A DNA stretch of 64,000 bases from Paenibacillus sp. OK003 (GTDB lineage Bacteria; Bacillota; Bacilli; Paenibacillales; Paenibacillaceae): positions 248,001 through 312,000 of the forward strand of contig NZ_FOBD01000007.1 in the NCBI RefSeq assembly GCF_900109515.1, read 5' to 3'. Under the pieces are notes generated by a model. It searched no databases, was not told the origin of the DNA, and saw nothing but the letters and a program-made list of their open reading frames with translations. The first letter of the stretch is position 1. Each line of letters opens with the position of its first letter. Below, in pieces: positions 34,416 through 43,643 of the stretch. The position numbers and the translations under genes are program-made.

Positions 34416-35279
34416 ATGACCATTCCAACAGCCATTGTTACGGGAGCCAACTCAGGCATGGGTCTGGCAACCACTATTGAACTTGCAAGGCAAGGGTATC
34501 ACGTGATTATGGCGTGCCGCAGTGAGAAACGCGGACAGCAGGCACTGGAGGAGGCGCTGCGTCAGTCCGGCTCTACTGCGATTGAACTGATGCTGTGTGA
34601 CCTGGGGTCACTGGAGAGCATCCGTCATTTTGCCCAATCCTTCCGTGAGCGTTACCATATACTTGATGCTCTCGTTAATAATGCGGGTGTCGTCATGTTG
34701 AAGCGCCAGGAAACCTCCGATGGTTTCGAGCAAGCGATCGGTATTAACCATCTTGGACATTTCCTGCTTACCTTACTCCTGATCGAACCGTTGAAGTCTG
34801 CCAAGCAGGGCCGTATAGTGAATGTTTCGTCTGGTGCATACAAAGCCGGCAAAATCCATTTCGAAGATCCCCATCTGCATAAAGGCTTCAATCCAATCAA
34901 AAGTTACGCTCAATCCAAGCTGGCTAATGTGTTGTTCACCCGTGTACTGGCCCGCAAATTGGCGGAAACCCGGATCACGGTCAACTGCCTTCATCCCGGT
35001 GCGGTTGGTACAAGTATTGGCGTAGACCGCAATACGGGGTTTGGCACACGCATTATGGCTTTGGTGGGCAAGCTGCCGTTTTTCCTTTCACCTGAAGAAG
35101 GGGCACAAACGGCCATCTATCTCGCCACAAGTCCTGAAGTCGTCGGGGTAACCGGACGTTACTTCTATCAACAAAAGGACCAGGAATTGAAAGCCCATGC
35201 GCTGGATGTCGCAGCTGCTGAGCGTTTCTGGACATGGAGCGAAGAGCAAGTCGGACTTAGACCTGAAGAAAAATTGTAA
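34416..35279 (+). CDS. Short-chain dehydrogenase/reductase
   Basis: A 287-residue NAD(P)-dependent oxidoreductase of the classical SDR type, close to the retinol-dehydrogenase-like group. Cofactor motif TGANSGMG lies near residue 10, NNAGVV near residue 88, catalytic Ser in VNVSSGAYK, and YxxxK in SYAQSKLANVLF. The Arg after the second strand (MACRSEKRG) suggests NADP preference. It starts behind GGGAAG and is a lone gene ending at a strong hairpin. Substrate unknown. Confidence 0.9.
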   Translation: MTIPTAIVTGANSGMGLATTIELARQGYHVIMACRSEKRGQQALEEALRQSGSTAIELMLCDLGSLESIRHFAQSFRERYHILDALVNNAGVVMLKRQETSDGFEQAIGINHLGHFLLTLLLIEPLKSAKQGRIVNVSSGAYKAGKIHFEDPHLHKGFNPIKSYAQSKLANVLFTRVLARKLAETRITVNCLHPGAVGTSIGVDRNTGFGTRIMALVGKLPFFLSPEEGAQTAIYLATSPEVVGVTGRYFYQQKDQELKAHALDVAAAERFWTWSEEQVGLRPEEKL

Positions 35280-35324
35280 TTGCTGACCGCTTGAAGCAGA
35301 AGGGGAGACATTCTTGGAACAGAA

Positions 35325-35363
35325 TTAGAGGCAGCCGTTTTCCATATTAACGGCTGCCTCTAA
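35325..35363. terminator. Perfect 15-bp hairpin between convergent SDR and thrS genes
   Basis: TTAGAGGCAGCCGTT (35325-35339) mirrors AACGGCTGCCTCTAA (35349-35363). There is no long T-run, but its position between convergent ends fits a terminator for both. Confidence 0.7.
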
Positions 35364-35395
35364 CGTTAAGTTTCAGCCCATTCCTGATTAAGCGC

Positions 35396-37372
35396 TTAGG
35401 CTTTGGCCTTCACAGCTTGCTGAATCAGCTCCATAAATGCTTCAATGCGCTGAATGCCTTGATCGCCCTGACCGTATGCACGGACAGAGGCGGATGAGGC
35501 ATTTTTCTCATTTTCCCCCAGTACAAGCGAGTAAGGCACTTTCTCCATCTGAGCTTCACGGATTTTGTAGCCGAGCTTCTCACTGCGCAAGTCTGTTTCT
35601 ACTCGAATTCCGGCAGCCCGCAGCTGGCTCTGAACTTGAAGGGCATAGTCTGCGTAATGATCCGACACCGGCAGCAGCTTGACTTGCACGGGCGCGAGCC
35701 AGAGTGGAAACACACCTGCATAATGTTCAGTCAGGATGCCGATGAACCGATCAATTGAACCATAGATGGCACGGTGGATCACGACTGGACGGTGTTTCAG
35801 GCTATCCTCCCCAATATAAGTGAGATCGAACTTCTCGGGCATTTGGAAATCGAGTTGAATTGTTCCACACTGCCAGCTGCGCTTCAGTGCATCGAGAATG
35901 TGGAAGTCAATTTTCGGACCATAAAAGGCACCATCACCCTCGTTAATGCGGTATTTCACACCGCGCCGATCAAGTACATTCTGCAATGCTCTCTCTGCTT
36001 GATCCCACAGCTCTTCCGATCCCATGGAATCTTCCGGACGAGTGGACAACTCAATGTTGTACTCAAATCCAAAGATGTCGTACATACGTCCGATCAATGA
36101 AATCGCCTGGTTAATCTCTTCCTCGATCTGCTCTGGCATCACATAGAGATGGGCATCATCCTGACAGAAAGTCCGCACCCGCATCATGCCGTTCAGAGCT
36201 CCTGAGAATTCATGGCGGTGGACCTGACCGAATTCCATCATACGAATCGGCAGCTCACGATAGGAATGGAGTGTATTTTTGAAAATCAGCATGTGTCCCG
36301 GGCAGTTCATAGGTTTCAGGGCAAAAGTCGCATCGTCCACTTCCGAGAAATACATATTGTCCTTGTAATGTTCCCAGTGCCCCGATTGCTCCCACAGACG
36401 GTTGTTCATCATGAGGGGAGTGCGAACTTCCTGATAGCCTTCCTGTAGTTGCAATTCACGGGAGAATTGCTCCAGTTCTGTACGCACAGTCATGCCTTTG
36501 GGCAGATAGAACGGCATACCGGGTGCTTCTTCGGAGAACATGAACAATTCAAGCTCTTTGCCCAGTTTGCGGTGATCCCGTTTTTTCGCTTCTTCCAGCA
36601 TGTGCAGATGTTCATCCAATTGGGCTTTGCTCGGGAAAGCAGTGCCGTAGATGCGTTGCAGCATTTTATTATCCGAGTTGCCGCGCCAGTATGCACCAGC
36701 CACATTCAGCAGTTTGAATGCTTTGATCCGACCAGTGGAAGGAAGATGTGGGCCTCGACAGAGGTCGAAAAATTCTCCTTGGTCATAAATCGAAAGCTCA
36801 GCGTCCTCTGGTAAATCCTGAATGAGTTCAAGCTTATACGGGTCCTGAATCTCTCCAAAGATGCGAAGTGCGTCCTCCCGGCTAACTACCCGGCGGCTAA
36901 TCTTTTCATTTTCTTTTATGATTTTGTTCATTTCTTGCTCAATGGAAGCCAAATCACTGATGGATAGAGCATGCTCCAGATCGACATCGTAATAGAATCC
37001 ATCTTCAATGACAGGTCCGATGCCCAGCTTCACTTGTTCCGCACCGTAGATGCGTTTGAGAGCCTGCGCGAGTACATGAGCTGTGCTGTGTCGGTAGCGA
37101 TACAGACCTTCCGCGCTGTCCAAAGTAACGATGACGAGTTCGCAATCTTGCTCAAGCAGCCAGTCGAGATCGACATTTTTGCCATTTACGATTCCGCCGA
37201 TGGCTTGTTTACCCAGACTTGTGCTGATGGATGAGGCGACCGCTCCTACAGTGATGCCTGCGTTGTAAGAACGTACAGCTCCGCCTTGCAGGCGAATTTC
37301 AATTGGATGCCCAGGTTGCTGTTGGTCATTCGATTGGTTGCTGGATTGGCTGTTATTATTCGGATTACTCAT
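35396..37372 (-). CDS. thrS: Threonine--tRNA ligase
   Basis: Class II aminoacyl-tRNA synthetase charging tRNA-Thr. Domains in order: an unusual Asn/Gln/Ser-rich N-terminal tail (about 25 residues), TGS domain (EIRLQGGAVRSYNAG), editing/SAD domain (HSTAHVLAQALKRIYG), catalytic core with KPMNCPGHMLIF and RHEFSGALNGMMRVR, and a C-terminal anticodon-binding domain. The start ATG 37372, 8 nt behind GGAGAG, is preferred to an upstream ATG 37408 that lies in the leader terminator. Regulation is by the T-box leader directly upstream, which reads uncharged tRNA-Thr. Confidence 0.96.
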   Translation of the reverse strand: MSNPNNNSQSSNQSNDQQQPGHPIEIRLQGGAVRSYNAGITVGAVASSISTSLGKQAIGGIVNGKNVDLDWLLEQDCELVIVTLDSAEGLYRYRHSTAHVLAQALKRIYGAEQVKLGIGPVIEDGFYYDVDLEHALSISDLASIEQEMNKIIKENEKISRRVVSREDALRIFGEIQDPYKLELIQDLPEDAELSIYDQGEFFDLCRGPHLPSTGRIKAFKLLNVAGAYWRGNSDNKMLQRIYGTAFPSKAQLDEHLHMLEEAKKRDHRKLGKELELFMFSEEAPGMPFYLPKGMTVRTELEQFSRELQLQEGYQEVRTPLMMNNRLWEQSGHWEHYKDNMYFSEVDDATFALKPMNCPGHMLIFKNTLHSYRELPIRMMEFGQVHRHEFSGALNGMMRVRTFCQDDAHLYVMPEQIEEEINQAISLIGRMYDIFGFEYNIELSTRPEDSMGSEELWDQAERALQNVLDRRGVKYRINEGDGAFYGPKIDFHILDALKRSWQCGTIQLDFQMPEKFDLTYIGEDSLKHRPVVIHRAIYGSIDRFIGILTEHYAGVFPLWLAPVQVKLLPVSDHYADYALQVQSQLRAAGIRVETDLRSEKLGYKIREAQMEKVPYSLVLGENEKNASSASVRAYGQGDQGIQRIEAFMELIQQAVKAKA

Positions 37373-37405
37373 GTGAACCACTCTCCAATATTCATATTTG
37401 AAGCG

Positions 37406-37720
37406 CAAAAAACACCCGTCCCGGAAAAGGGACGAGTGCGCTCAGCTCGTGGTTCCACCCTAATTTGGTTATGAATGCTCCTGAACACGACCAGCCGCCG
37501 CAAACAAGAACATCATAACCCTCATTGGAATCCGTTATCGGGGATCAGGCGGTGAACTCTACTGACAGCTTTGTTCGGAATCCGGGAAGAAGACCGAAAA
37601 GCTGAAGTTCGAGGTCACGGCTGCAGAGGGGTAATTCCGGTCCGTTCGCTGAAGAAGGTTTCACCAATCCCTTCTCTCTCTGGGCAGCACGCAAACGGAA
37701 TCTTGTCTCTGGTCATCGCC
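37406..37720 (-). promoter_or_regulatory. T-box leader of thrS
   Basis: Minus-strand leader RNA. The T-box sequence AGGGTGGAACCACG lies at about 37461-37448. It is followed by a terminator hairpin (CACTCGTCCC/GGGACGGGTG, about 37436-37411) and six U just before the gene. A stem I with candidate Thr specifier ACC (37632-37630) lies near the 5' end; the exact 5' limit is approximate. Uncharged tRNA-Thr would stabilise the antiterminator. Confidence 0.9.
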
Positions 37721-37848
37721 AAATATGCAAAATCGATACCCATTAAATTGATCTTAATATCGTTGAAGTCCATATCAATATATTGGAACAGGTGTTATTG
37801 AGTGTCGATTATATAGACTGAAAATGAAAAGGTCAAGCGGAATGTTGT

Positions 37849-39609
37849 TTATCCATGTTCTGATTGTCCATCCCATATTAATCGAATGACAGTACCTTCA
37901 CCAGAAGTCGATTGCACTTCAATACGGCCCTTCATCGCTTCAATTAACCCTTTCGTAACCGCCATGCCAAGGCCTGATCCGACATCGGACGTGCCTGTAT
38001 CCGTCCCTCGGTAATATCGTTCAAACAGCCTCCAGACCAGTTCCGGGTCCATTCCTTGACCGTCATCGGCAAAATGAACACTGAACTCACCTGTCTGCTT
38101 ACCCGGATGCACACTAACGGTCAGAGTCGACTCCGCTGGATTATGTAGAAGGGCATTAGCAGTCAGATTATCGACAATACGTTCAAACGAAGGAATATGC
38201 ACATGGCCGTATACCGGAACTTTCGCAGGCCGGAATACAATACGCCCCTCGCCATATACTGGATTGCGTTCGGCACGCTGGACGAGATCATGCAGCAGCG
38301 TATTTACGTCAGTTTCTTCCACCGGTGGCTGGTATCCACCGCTTCGCAATCGGTACGTCATGGCAAGGTCATTCACAAGTCGATCCATATACATGGATTT
38401 ATCCAGCATAATGCCCGCAAATTCTCTCACTTCTTCCGGGGACCAGCTATATTTCTGTGCTTCAAGCATATGGGCGTACCCCTGGATGGAGGATAGAGGT
38501 GTCTTGAGATCATGCGTTATTCCGGCGATCCATTCCTCACGCAGAGATTCGGTCTGTTTACGAAGCTCTTCATCTTGTTTCAATGTTGCGGATAATGCCT
38601 GCATGGAGCGAAGCACTTCGGCATACACGTGGTATTTCCGCTTCCATTTGCCATTTCGTCGCTGGCTGCGAGGTACGCCGCCGATGCCTTTGGGCTCTTC
38701 ATAATGTCCCTGTTCCAGGCGCTGGAGCCATTGGAGCATATGCAGCATGGGGGAACCGAAACGATTTGCGTACCATAGGGCCAGCAGAATTAGCAAAATG
38801 ACAACGGATAAAATCAGCACGATGACCACTGGGGTCAAAATGAAGTTATAGGGATTTTCATCCCCTGTAGCAGTTGGATCGACAGGTATACTGAGCATCC
38901 AGGTCGTGCCATTCTGATCATCGTAAAAGGTTGCGATCGATATTCCATATCGATTGGGGTAACGAATACGCAAAGCCAGTTCCTGTATGTTGTAACTGCT
39001 AGGGATGTCCATGGCAGGTTTATTATAAGAAGCCAGCTCTTGACCGTAGGCATCCAAAATTTGCAGATAGGCACCTTTGGAACGAATGGCATCCTCTTGT
39101 TTGGGCTGCAGCATAAGCTCTCCATTGGTGTAATGACTATCCACACGGGCTTGATCGAGTAAGGATTTGGCCTGATCGCGTTCGCCGTACAGCAAGGTGA
39201 ACATCTCGCCGTTTTTCTCCCGGATCAGCATAACGATCTGGTACGGGAACGGCTTTTTGCCTTCCCAGTATGCGATCAGCTCTCCAGGCATGTATTGCTT
39301 CGGAACGTCATTCGGTGTATCAAAATCATCAATGACGTAGCCTTTTTCATCCACAACCTGAAGCCATCCCTGATTTTTCTCGACCTGCTTCAGCAGTCTG
39401 GGGTCATAGCGAACCGTACCATCGGGCATGATTTCTGCGGTATTAATCAGTTGGTCAAGACCACTGGTAGCGAAGTCATCCACCAGGCTTACTTCATTCA
39501 CCTTTTGAACGACCCAATAGGTGGCTGCAGAACCCAACAGGATGATGAGAACGACTGCGCCAGCAAGCATACCGATAAATCGGGTCATTAATCTGCGACG
39601 AATACTCAT
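37849..39609 (-). CDS. Membrane sensor histidine kinase
   Basis: A 586-residue kinase. Membrane segment one is about residues 12-32, an extracellular sensor of around 220 residues follows, and segment two is about 262-283 (VVIVLILSVVILLILLALW). The phosphoacceptor motif GITHDLKTPLSS lies near residue 370, and the ATPase domain has N-box NLTANALLHN, a G1-like GQGMDPELV and GSGLGMAVTKG. No clear HAMP is seen; a helical linker takes its place. It overlaps the response regulator gene by four bases. The signal is unknown; divergent placement beside an M23 lipoprotein suggests a cell-envelope role (inference). Confidence 0.9.
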   Translation of the reverse strand: MSIRRRLMTRFIGMLAGAVVLIILLGSAATYWVVQKVNEVSLVDDFATSGLDQLINTAEIMPDGTVRYDPRLLKQVEKNQGWLQVVDEKGYVIDDFDTPNDVPKQYMPGELIAYWEGKKPFPYQIVMLIREKNGEMFTLLYGERDQAKSLLDQARVDSHYTNGELMLQPKQEDAIRSKGAYLQILDAYGQELASYNKPAMDIPSSYNIQELALRIRYPNRYGISIATFYDDQNGTTWMLSIPVDPTATGDENPYNFILTPVVIVLILSVVILLILLALWYANRFGSPMLHMLQWLQRLEQGHYEEPKGIGGVPRSQRRNGKWKRKYHVYAEVLRSMQALSATLKQDEELRKQTESLREEWIAGITHDLKTPLSSIQGYAHMLEAQKYSWSPEEVREFAGIMLDKSMYMDRLVNDLAMTYRLRSGGYQPPVEETDVNTLLHDLVQRAERNPVYGEGRIVFRPAKVPVYGHVHIPSFERIVDNLTANALLHNPAESTLTVSVHPGKQTGEFSVHFADDGQGMDPELVWRLFERYYRGTDTGTSDVGSGLGMAVTKGLIEAMKGRIEVQSTSGEGTVIRLIWDGQSEHG

Positions 39610-40373
39610 GCGCGTGACACTTGGTTAGGCTGAATGAGTTTGTACCCCAGCCCCCGGACGTTGACGAGAAACGTAGGGTTAGAGGGATCAGCCTCAATCC
39701 GCTCACGGATACGGTGAATATGAACCATAACGGTGTTGTCATCGCTGATGGATTCCGAACCCCATACACGCTCATACAATTCAGATTTAGTGAAAATACG
39801 ATTGGGATGCTTGCAGAAAAAGAGCAGCAGCTGATAGACAAGAGCCGGACAGGTTACAGGCTGGCCTTCAACCTGAAGTTCACCGGCGTGTTCAAATACT
39901 TGAAAACGACCAAAATCATATACCCCTTCCTGCACGGCAGGAGATGACGAAGTTACGTCAGAAGAGGGTGTAGTCGCCGTTGTAGTCGCCGCCATTTTGG
40001 TAGGTAAATAACGTTTCAGCAGTGATTTGATCCGGGCGACCACTTCCAGTGGATTAAAGGGTTTAACGACATAATCATCGCCGCCAACGGCGAATCCGGT
40101 TAACTTGTCATAATCCGTTGTTTTGGCGGTCAGAAAAAGAATCGGTGCATCGGTCACTTGCCGCAGAAAGGGACAGATCTCCAGTCCGCTTTTGCCAGGC
40201 AGCATGATGTCCAGCACAATGCAGTGATAGGTTTTATTTTCGCAGGCGGTAATCGCCTCTTCTCCAGTGGTAACGGTGTCGACGTCTACAAATTGCTCTT
40301 TGAGCAGGACGGTTTTGAGCATATGTAAAATGGCTTGTTCATCATCAACTAACAGTATGGAGACGTGATCCAT
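39606..40373 (-). CDS. OmpR/PhoB-family response regulator
   Basis: A 255-residue regulator. Receiver domain (residues 1-120) has the acidic pair in LLVDDEQ, phosphoacceptor Asp in CIVLDIMLPGKSG, and Lys in VVKPFNPLE. A Thr/Ala/Ser-rich linker of about 30 residues, longer than usual, leads to the winged-helix domain (NRIFTKSELYERVWG, DDNTVMVHIHRIRERI). The start ATG 40373 follows AGGAGG at a 12-nt gap. It is first in a two-gene operon with the kinase and is divergent from the M23 lipoprotein gene, a plausible target. Confidence 0.9.
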   Translation of the reverse strand: MDHVSILLVDDEQAILHMLKTVLLKEQFVDVDTVTTGEEAITACENKTYHCIVLDIMLPGKSGLEICPFLRQVTDAPILFLTAKTTDYDKLTGFAVGGDDYVVKPFNPLEVVARIKSLLKRYLPTKMAATTTATTPSSDVTSSSPAVQEGVYDFGRFQVFEHAGELQVEGQPVTCPALVYQLLLFFCKHPNRIFTKSELYERVWGSESISDDNTVMVHIHRIRERIEADPSNPTFLVNVRGLGYKLIQPNQVSRA

Positions 40374-40591
40374 GATATGAAATGACCTCCTAGGACTTCC
40401 TATTTGTTTATTGCTAATCATACCATCCGAAAGGGCAATGTAGTGTGTGAGCTATCTTAACGGAATCTTAATTATGAAGCCATAGCAGACGTAACAGTTT
40501 AACTACATGTAAGGATGGGTTAGACGAAGGATAAGATTCATTCTGTACACTTAACTGGAAAGTATAACGAACACCAGAAAGGATGTTGAGC

Positions 40592-41752
40592 ATGAGGTGG
40601 AGAATGAACAGGCAGCATGAGAGAAACGAAATAGAGGAGCAGCGTTCGAATTGCGGGGAAAATACGCTGGAATCCGATTATGAGGCACCTGAGAAATTGC
40701 ATCGTAGAAAAGGCTGGAGGCTGATTGCCATTACCCTTGGCGCCTGCGTGATGTTGTCTGCCTGCGGTAACAGTAACTCGATTACATCCGATCAGGCGGA
40801 GCAGCAGTCCAAGGAACAGACGACAAATACCAATGAAGCGAGTGAGAGTACCCGTCAGGCAGGGAATTCAGGTACAGAGGTGAGCGCCATCATTACACCC
40901 GACAATTTCATTGATACGTTAATGAACGGTTCCAAGGATGCCATTTACAGTCAGATGAGTCCCGAGTTGAAGGAAGCACTAACGCTTGAACAGTTTAAAA
41001 CGTCTGCGGACCAATTTCTTGAGGGCGTAACTTCCTTTGATCTAGTGGTGGATGCCAAAGTGAACGATTTAACTGAGTTCGCCTGGAAGGATCAAACAGG
41101 AACCAAAGGCATTCAAGCTTATTTTACCGAAGCCAATCAGATTGAAGGTCTGTTAATCCAACCACTGGAACTGCATAAGGATACAGATCAAACGTTCACC
41201 AAAACCGAATTTCAATTCCCTATGAAGGGTGAATGGTATGTGTTCTGGGGAGGCAATGATGTGATGTCAAACTATCATTACGAGCATAAAACACAGCGCT
41301 ATGCGCTAGATATCATTCGCACCAAAGAAGCTTTCAGTTACAACGGAGATGGCAAGGTGAACGAAAACTACTACGCTTTTGGTGAGCCGCTCTATGCAGC
41401 TGCGGACGGAACTGTAGTTGAGATCAAGAACGATATTCCAGACAACATACCAGGTGTTATGAACCCGGAAGAGCCAGCGGGTAATAACGTGGTCATTGAC
41501 CATGGAAATGGAGAATACAGCGTCACGGGGCATATCAAGGAAGGCAGTGTAGCGGTAAAAAAAGGGGATAAAGTCATGCAGGGAGACCTCATTGGAGAGC
41601 TGGGTAACTCAGGTAATTCCAGCGAAGCTCATCTGCACTTCCAGGTATCGGACGGCCCGGATCTATTCACTTCCCGTTCTGTTAACATTCGTTGGGCGGA
41701 TCAAAGTCAGCAGCTAACCCGGGGTAACACGATTCAAGGTTTGCCTGAGTAA
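40592..41752 (+). CDS. M23-family peptidase-like lipoprotein with DUF3887-like domain
   Basis: A 386-residue protein. About 45 charged residues precede the hydrophobic signal segment WRLIAITLGACVML and lipobox LSAC, which is unusually far into the protein. After a Gln/Ser/Thr-rich linker comes a DUF3887-like domain (FIDTLMNGSKDAIYSQMS), then the LytM/M23 domain with YALDI, GHIKEG and HLHFQVSD. The Asp and His ligands expected of M23 peptidases are largely present, so it may cut peptidoglycan cross-links. ATG 40592 is favoured over ATG 40583 by spacing to AGAAAGGA. It is divergent from a two-component system. Confidence 0.82.
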   Translation: MRWRMNRQHERNEIEEQRSNCGENTLESDYEAPEKLHRRKGWRLIAITLGACVMLSACGNSNSITSDQAEQQSKEQTTNTNEASESTRQAGNSGTEVSAIITPDNFIDTLMNGSKDAIYSQMSPELKEALTLEQFKTSADQFLEGVTSFDLVVDAKVNDLTEFAWKDQTGTKGIQAYFTEANQIEGLLIQPLELHKDTDQTFTKTEFQFPMKGEWYVFWGGNDVMSNYHYEHKTQRYALDIIRTKEAFSYNGDGKVNENYYAFGEPLYAAADGTVVEIKNDIPDNIPGVMNPEEPAGNNVVIDHGNGEYSVTGHIKEGSVAVKKGDKVMQGDLIGELGNSGNSSEAHLHFQVSDGPDLFTSRSVNIRWADQSQQLTRGNTIQGLPE

Positions 41753-41851
41753 TTGTGGAGTTGAGTTGAATGTTGTGGATGACGTCGACTTCCTTCCTCC
41801 GTTATAATATCGTCATAAGATAGAATTGATCTGGAGGATGGAGGAGTAGAC

Positions 41852-42355
41852 ATGGAGTTGGATAGTGTACAGATTGAGTATGCGCGTCGTGAGGATTTGC
41901 CAAGGATTGTGGAGATCTATAATTCCACGATTGAGAGCCGAATGGCAACGGCGGATTTGGAGCCGGTGACCGTAGAGCGACGAATTCCGTGGTTTGAGGA
42001 GCATTCATCCGATCACCGCCCACTTTGGGTCATGAGGCATGAGGGAGAGGTTGTAGCCTGGGCGAGCCTGAGTTCATTTTATGGACGGCCTGCGTACAAT
42101 GGGACGGTGGAAGTCAGTGTGTATGTGGATCAGCAGTGCCGGGGAATTGGGGCTGGTGGACGTTTGCTGAATACGATTTTTGAGGCGTGTCCTGCGCTTG
42201 GAATCAAGACGATTCTGGGCTTTGTGTTTGGACATAATGAACCGAGTCTGGGGTTATTGCGCAAGCATGGCTTTGAACAGTGGGGTTACTACCCTGAAGT
42301 AGCTGTACTGGATGGTGTCAACCGGGATTTGGCGATTTTAGGCAAAAAGTTATAA
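41852..42355 (+). CDS. GNAT-family N-acetyltransferase (phosphinothricin acetyltransferase-like)
   Basis: A 167-residue acetyl-CoA-dependent N-acetyltransferase of the Pat/YwnH kind. Features: N-terminal IEYARREDLPRIVEIYN, the EVSVYVDQQCRGIGAGGRLL strand with the Q/RxxGxG/A acetyl-CoA loop, and the late GFVFGHNEPSLGLLRKHGF segment. The start follows GGAGGATGGAGGAG. It is a single gene with its own terminator. Substrates of this group include glutamate-like or methionine-derivative amines; exact specificity unknown. Confidence 0.87.
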   Translation: MELDSVQIEYARREDLPRIVEIYNSTIESRMATADLEPVTVERRIPWFEEHSSDHRPLWVMRHEGEVVAWASLSSFYGRPAYNGTVEVSVYVDQQCRGIGAGGRLLNTIFEACPALGIKTILGFVFGHNEPSLGLLRKHGFEQWGYYPEVAVLDGVNRDLAILGKKL

Positions 42356-42376
42356 CGATGTTTCACAATAAATGAA

Positions 42377-42416
42377 AACCTCCAGATCCACAATGCGTGG
42401 ATTGGAGGTTATTTTT
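42377..42416 (+). terminator. Terminator after the GNAT gene
   Basis: AACCTCCAGATCCAC (42377-42391) pairs with GTGGATTGGAGGTT (42397-42410), then ATTTTT. Confidence 0.88.
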
Positions 42417-42443
42417 GCTTACATAGAACAAATATGGGATGAC

Positions 42444-42944
42444 TTAGGTGTGCGATACGCCAAGCCTTTGTTTAATATCCTGAATCTGTGCCAGATGACG
42501 CTCTTCATGATAGCTTGCAAAATCGACCCACTGAGCCAGATCCATCTCACCGAAAACCGGGTGAAGAAAGGACTTGCTCCGCAGCAGTTCAGCCCCATGA
42601 TCTTGTGCGACATGCATCAACGCTTGATGTGAGCCTTCCAGATCGTGGCGAACATTCGCCAGCGTTTCCGGTTCCGCGGGAGGCTGGAGATGAGATGGGG
42701 CGCTAACAGAGCGGCTGCGATCCAATGTAAGCTCATATGGTTTTTTGTCCACAGAAACGGTCTGTTCCTTCTCTAGCGCGGTGCGGGCTTGCTTCACAAT
42801 GATGTTTTCCATCAGATTCAGGTGACGGAGAACTTGCATAATGCTCCAGTGGTCAGGTGTGGGTTGGAGGTTCAATTGTTCTTCATTGAGTCCAGAGACG
42901 GCTTCCCAGATTTGGCTCCGAATGTCGTCATTACGAGTGAACAT
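42444..42944 (-). CDS. DinB-family protein
   Basis: A 166-residue four-helix DinB/YfiT-like protein. Putative metal ligands: His in WSIMQVLRHLNLMEN and the pair in ASYHEERHLAQI near the C-terminus, matching the spacing in DinB_2 proteins, some of which are thiol-dependent S-transferases. It is monocistronic and divergent from the coiled-coil/amt operon. The precise reaction is unknown; the name DinB reflects family history rather than a DNA-repair role. Confidence 0.85.
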   Translation of the reverse strand: MFTRNDDIRSQIWEAVSGLNEEQLNLQPTPDHWSIMQVLRHLNLMENIIVKQARTALEKEQTVSVDKKPYELTLDRSRSVSAPSHLQPPAEPETLANVRHDLEGSHQALMHVAQDHGAELLRSKSFLHPVFGEMDLAQWVDFASYHEERHLAQIQDIKQRLGVSHT

Positions 42945-43156
42945 CGTGCGATCCTCTCCTTTTATATGAGTTCTATGATGTCAGCTTGTGTAAGTGCAGT
43001 GCCTAAAATGTGGATGCTTAATATACATCATAGAGGATCTGAAAGATGAATGCGAAGATGTGTTTAATATACGATGTTAGTTGAATTTATGTACATAAGA
43101 ATGAAGCTGTTTTTTATAAATGGGTCATATGAAATCATACCATCGCCAAAAAAGGA

Positions 43157-43186
43157 TTGACGCTAAGTAGTGCTGGACTCTATAAT
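43157..43186 (+). promoter_or_regulatory. Promoter of the coiled-coil/amtB operon
   Basis: TTGACG (43157-43162), 18 bp, TATAAT (43181-43186), about 40 bp before the first start codon. No convincing nitrogen-regulator (GlnR/TnrA) box was found around it. Confidence 0.8.
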
Positions 43187-43227
43187 CGATAACAAGTAAC
43201 TCGATATGTAAGGAGTCCTGACATGAT

Positions 43228-43641
43228 ATGTTAGTAATTGACGAGGTGTATCACCATACAGCATTGCAAATATCATCGTCCGATTTATTGTACCTTATCC
43301 AACAGCTCAAGGTCAAAAAAGAAAATGAGATCGAAACGCTTAAACATAAAATTGAACAATTCGAACAAAAAAAACGTGCGGAAGAAGTGGCTTATCAATC
43401 CTTGTCGACTGTACGCAAATGGTTCGCAGGCCGCCCTGCATCTCATCACCAGGCGGTGGAATATATGGTCCAGGTGAAGGAACGTTTTCGCAAAATGGAA
43501 CAAATCCGGCGGCGGATACGAGAACTCGACCGCATTGCTGAACGAATCAAGCATCCAGACAGCATCGAACGGGACGAAATCGAGCTTACGCCCGAAACGA
43601 TCCGGGAGATTAGACAGCTTAGGGAAACGGAGGATGTATAA
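43228..43641 (+). CDS. Small coiled-coil protein ahead of amtB
   Basis: A 137-residue highly charged protein, not recognised. Residues about 25-60 (VKKENEIETLKHKIEQFEQK) and 85-115 (ERFRKMEQIRRRIRELDRI) form heptad-like coiled coils around a short KWFAGRPASHH turn. There is no signal peptide or membrane segment. It is the first gene after a consensus promoter, and amtB begins two bases after its stop, so the two are almost certainly co-translated. The usual amtB partner is the PII protein GlnK, which is absent here. A link to the transporter is inferred only from position. Confidence 0.75.
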   Translation: MLVIDEVYHHTALQISSSDLLYLIQQLKVKKENEIETLKHKIEQFEQKKRAEEVAYQSLSTVRKWFAGRPASHHQAVEYMVQVKERFRKMEQIRRRIRELDRIAERIKHPDSIERDEIELTPETIREIRQLRETEDV

Positions 43642-43643
43642 GC

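Noticed and set aside
43060-43156. Possible GlnR/TnrA box upstream of the amtB operon
   Set aside because: TGTTA-like half-sites are present but the 17-bp spacing to a matching TNACA half is not met.
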